A stretch of 64,000 nt of DNA from Parasalinivibrio latis. Lineage in GTDB: Bacteria; Pseudomonadota; Gammaproteobacteria; Enterobacterales; Vibrionaceae. Below the pieces are notes generated by a model that was given only the letters and a program-made list of their open reading frames with translations, was not told where the DNA came from and made no database searches. Location of the stretch: assembly GCF_036825535.1 (NCBI RefSeq), contig NZ_CP098812.1, positions 248,001-312,000 on the forward strand. Direction: 5' to 3'. Positions 62,165 through 64,000 of this stretch are shown one piece after another. The translations under genes were made by a program, and so were the position numbers. Each line of letters opens with the position of its first letter. The first letter of the stretch is position 1.

Positions 62165-62187
62165 AAGTTGTATCTGAAAGGTATCTT
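62165..62187. promoter_or_regulatory. NsrR-type operator 2 (nsrR side)
   Basis: A second 11-1-11 site with halves AAGTTGTATCT and AAAGGTATCTT (reverse complement AAGATACCTTT), two bases after operator 1. Its centre lies 25 bp from the first. It ends 21 bp before nsrR. Confidence 0.75.
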
Positions 62188-62208
62188 TTAGTCAACCAGA
62201 GGACTAAA

Positions 62209-62655
62209 ATGATTGCCATGCAACTGACCAGCTTTACTGATTATGGCCTTAGGGCCCTGATATATCTGGCCTTGTTACCGGAAGGGGAGCTCACCAGCAT
62301 TACCCGGGTAACGGAGGTTTACGGTGTATCACGTAACCACATGGTAAAGATCATCCACCGCCTTGGGCAGGAAGGATTGATCTCCACACAGCGTGGAAAA
62401 AATGGCGGGATTCGCCTGGGGAAACCCGCGAAGGATATTGTAGTGGGTGAAGTGATCCGCCTGCTTGAGCCAATGCAGCTGGTAGACTGCAGCCCTCATT
62501 TTTGCCACATCTCACCCGGCTGTCGCCTCAAAGATGCACTACAGCGTGCAACTGAGGCATTTCTTGCCGAACTTGAACACATCACCCTTGCCGATCTTAT
62601 TGAAGACAATTCACCCCTGCGTGAGTTGTTGATCCCCACCCAGACAGTGGCTTAA
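62209..62655 (+). CDS. nsrR: Nitric-oxide-sensing repressor NsrR
   Basis: A 148-residue Rrf2-family repressor that binds DNA with a [4Fe-4S] or [2Fe-2S] cluster and lets go when the cluster reacts with NO. The winged helix LTSFTDYGLRALIYLA and YGVSRNHMVKIIHRLGQEG lead to the cluster cysteines CSPHFCHISPGC, with the E. coli spacing. Start 62209 is placed by AGAGGA; ATG 62218 (MQLTSFTDYG) matches E. coli but lacks a close ribosome binding site. rnr follows, as in E. coli. Confidence 0.95.
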   Translation: MIAMQLTSFTDYGLRALIYLALLPEGELTSITRVTEVYGVSRNHMVKIIHRLGQEGLISTQRGKNGGIRLGKPAKDIVVGEVIRLLEPMQLVDCSPHFCHISPGCRLKDALQRATEAFLAELEHITLADLIEDNSPLRELLIPTQTVA

Positions 62656-62777
62656 CTCATTGACTTATATTTCGGTTTGGGAAAGCGCTAATTGGCAGCT
62701 GATTTGCGAAGCTGCTCCGAATTTCTCGCGACTGACACGATATACTCATGGTGTCACGTCGCCATCAGGAACGACTT

Positions 62778-64000
62778 ATGTCACACGAAGATACTCAAGT
62801 ATCCAATGATCCTTTTCAGGATCGCGAAGCAGAAAAATACGAAAACCCTATTGCCAGCCGCGAGCATATCCTTGAGATCATCAAGGGGCTTTCTGCACCG
62901 GTAAGCCGGGATCAACTGTTTGAACTGTTAGGCCTTAATGGCGACGACCAATATGAAGGCCTGCGCCGCCGCCTGCGTGCCATGGAGCGTGATGGCCAGC
63001 TGATCTTTACCCGCCGCCAGTGCTACGCATTGCCAGAGCGCCTTGATCTTATCAAGGGCATGGTGATCGGCCACCGCGACGGTTTTGGTTTCCTGCGTCC
63101 GGAAGGAAAGGGCAGCAAGGAAGACCTTGTTTTGCCACCACACCAGATGAAAGGTGTGATGCACGGTGACTGCATTCTGGCCCAAGCTGCCGGCACAGAC
63201 CGCCGTGGCCGTCGCGAAGCACGTGTTGTCCGAGTACTGGAAGAGCGTACCGGCCAGATTGTCGGCCGTTATTTTGTCGAACAGGGCCAGGGCTTTGTTG
63301 TGCCGGATGACTCCCGTCTCGGCCAGGATATTGTTATCCCGAAAGATGCCCGCATGGGTGCCCGTATGGGTAATGTAGTGGTGGTTGAAATTTCCCAGCG
63401 CCCAACCCGCCAGTACCCACCGGTTGGTAAGATCGTGGAAGTGCTGGGCGAAAGCATGGCACCGGGCATGGAGACACAAATTGCTATCCGTACCCACAAC
63501 ATTCCGCTGGAATGGCCGCATACAGTTAAAAAGCAAATCAAGGATCTGACCGAAGAGGTGCCGGAAGACGCCAAAGCCGGCCGGGTTGACCTGCGTGAAC
63601 TGCCACTGGTAACCATCGACGGCGAAGATGCCCGTGACTTTGACGATGCGGTCTACTGTGAGAAGAAGAAATCTGGTGGCTGGCGTCTGTGGGTAGCCAT
63701 CGCAGACGTAAGTTATTACGTCCGTCCGGAGACTGCACTGGATCTGGAAGCGCATAACCGGGGGAACTCAGTGTACTTCCCGTCACAGGTTGTCCCTATG
63801 CTGCCGGAAGTGCTGTCGAACGGCCTGTGCTCGCTGAACCCTCAGGTAGACCGCCTGTGCATGGTGTGCGAAATGACCGTGTCGGCTGCAGGCCGCCTTT
63901 CAGGCTTCCGCCATTACGAAGCCGTGATGAACTCCCACGCCCGCCTGACCTACACCAAAGTTGCGCAGATCCTGGATGGTGATGAAGAGCTTCGCAGCCG
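62778..64000 (+). CDS. rnr: Ribonuclease R (5' part, runs off the window)
   Basis: The first 407 codons of a 3'-5' exoribonuclease that degrades structured RNA and helps trans-translation and cold shock. The N-terminal HTH and cold-shock domains precede the RNB catalytic domain, whose LVTIDGEDARDFDDAVY motif carries the metal-binding aspartates. ATG 62778 follows AGGAACG. No stop occurs before the end of the window. Confidence 0.96.
   Translation, partial: MSHEDTQVSNDPFQDREAEKYENPIASREHILEIIKGLSAPVSRDQLFELLGLNGDDQYEGLRRRLRAMERDGQLIFTRRQCYALPERLDLIKGMVIGHRDGFGFLRPEGKGSKEDLVLPPHQMKGVMHGDCILAQAAGTDRRGRREARVVRVLEERTGQIVGRYFVEQGQGFVVPDDSRLGQDIVIPKDARMGARMGNVVVVEISQRPTRQYPPVGKIVEVLGESMAPGMETQIAIRTHNIPLEWPHTVKKQIKDLTEEVPEDAKAGRVDLRELPLVTIDGEDARDFDDAVYCEKKKSGGWRLWVAIADVSYYVRPETALDLEAHNRGNSVYFPSQVVPMLPEVLSNGLCSLNPQVDRLCMVCEMTVSAAGRLSGFRHYEAVMNSHARLTYTKVAQILDGDEELRS

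Overview
The window is a stretch of core chromosome from a marine gammaproteobacterium, most likely Vibrionaceae or a close relative. Gene order follows the Escherichia coli backbone in four long blocks: kef-slyD-fkpA-tus-str-S10-spc-alpha; epmB/efp/frd/epmA; psd-rsgA/orn/tRNA-Gly/queG; and nnr-tsaE-amiB-mutL-miaA-hfq-hflXKC-purA/hmp/nsrR/rnr. The Vibrio-type signs are MotX, the sodium-driven polar flagellar stator protein, a lipoprotein form of FkpA, and an RpoA ending in SIAED. Genus cannot be fixed from sequence alone. No insertion sequence, prophage, CRISPR array or rRNA operon is visible.

Layout. 1-8000: end of kefG, then kefB, yheV, slyD, an isoaspartyl peptidase gene, slyX and a WD40-like lipoprotein on the minus strand, fkpA, the DNA-binding regulator yheO and the tusDCB tRNA-sulfur relay. 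8000-12900: the str operon (rpsL, rpsG, fusA, tuf) and a Fur-box-controlled bfd. 13000-26960: the S10, spc and alpha operons, giving 26 ribosomal protein genes plus secY and rpoA. 27100-36400: rimK, epmB, efp, an SPFH/coiled-coil protein gene, frdABCD and epmA. This puts the EF-P target and both lysine-modification enzymes seen here within about 8 kb. 36500-41000: a DMT exporter, a dCache chemoreceptor with an amino-acid-binding motif, and a DASS carboxylate transporter. 41000-43800: psd, rsgA and orn. 43850-45200: six tRNA-Gly(GCC) genes with one initiator tRNA-fMet among them, followed by a non-coding AT-rich region holding a cluster of DnaA boxes. 45200-57200: queG divergent from the nnr-tsaE-amiB-mutL-miaA-hfq-hflX-hflK-hflC-yjeT series. 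57260-64000: purA, a membrane diguanylate cyclase, motX with a sigma-28 promoter, hmp and nsrR divergent over two adjacent NsrR-type operators, and the first 407 codons of rnr.

The most interesting non-coding element is the DnaA-box cluster at 44868-45154, between the tRNA-Gly genes and queG. It lies where I recall E. coli keeps its DnaA-titrating locus datA, so it may be the counterpart of that replication-control element. Other signals read directly from sequence are the paired NsrR sites, a near-perfect sigma-28 promoter before motX, a Fur box before bfd, a CRP-type site before frdA, a start codon and ribosome binding site folded into the slyD terminator, and a SlyD metal-binding repeat whose protein copies are identical while its DNA copies differ only at synonymous positions.
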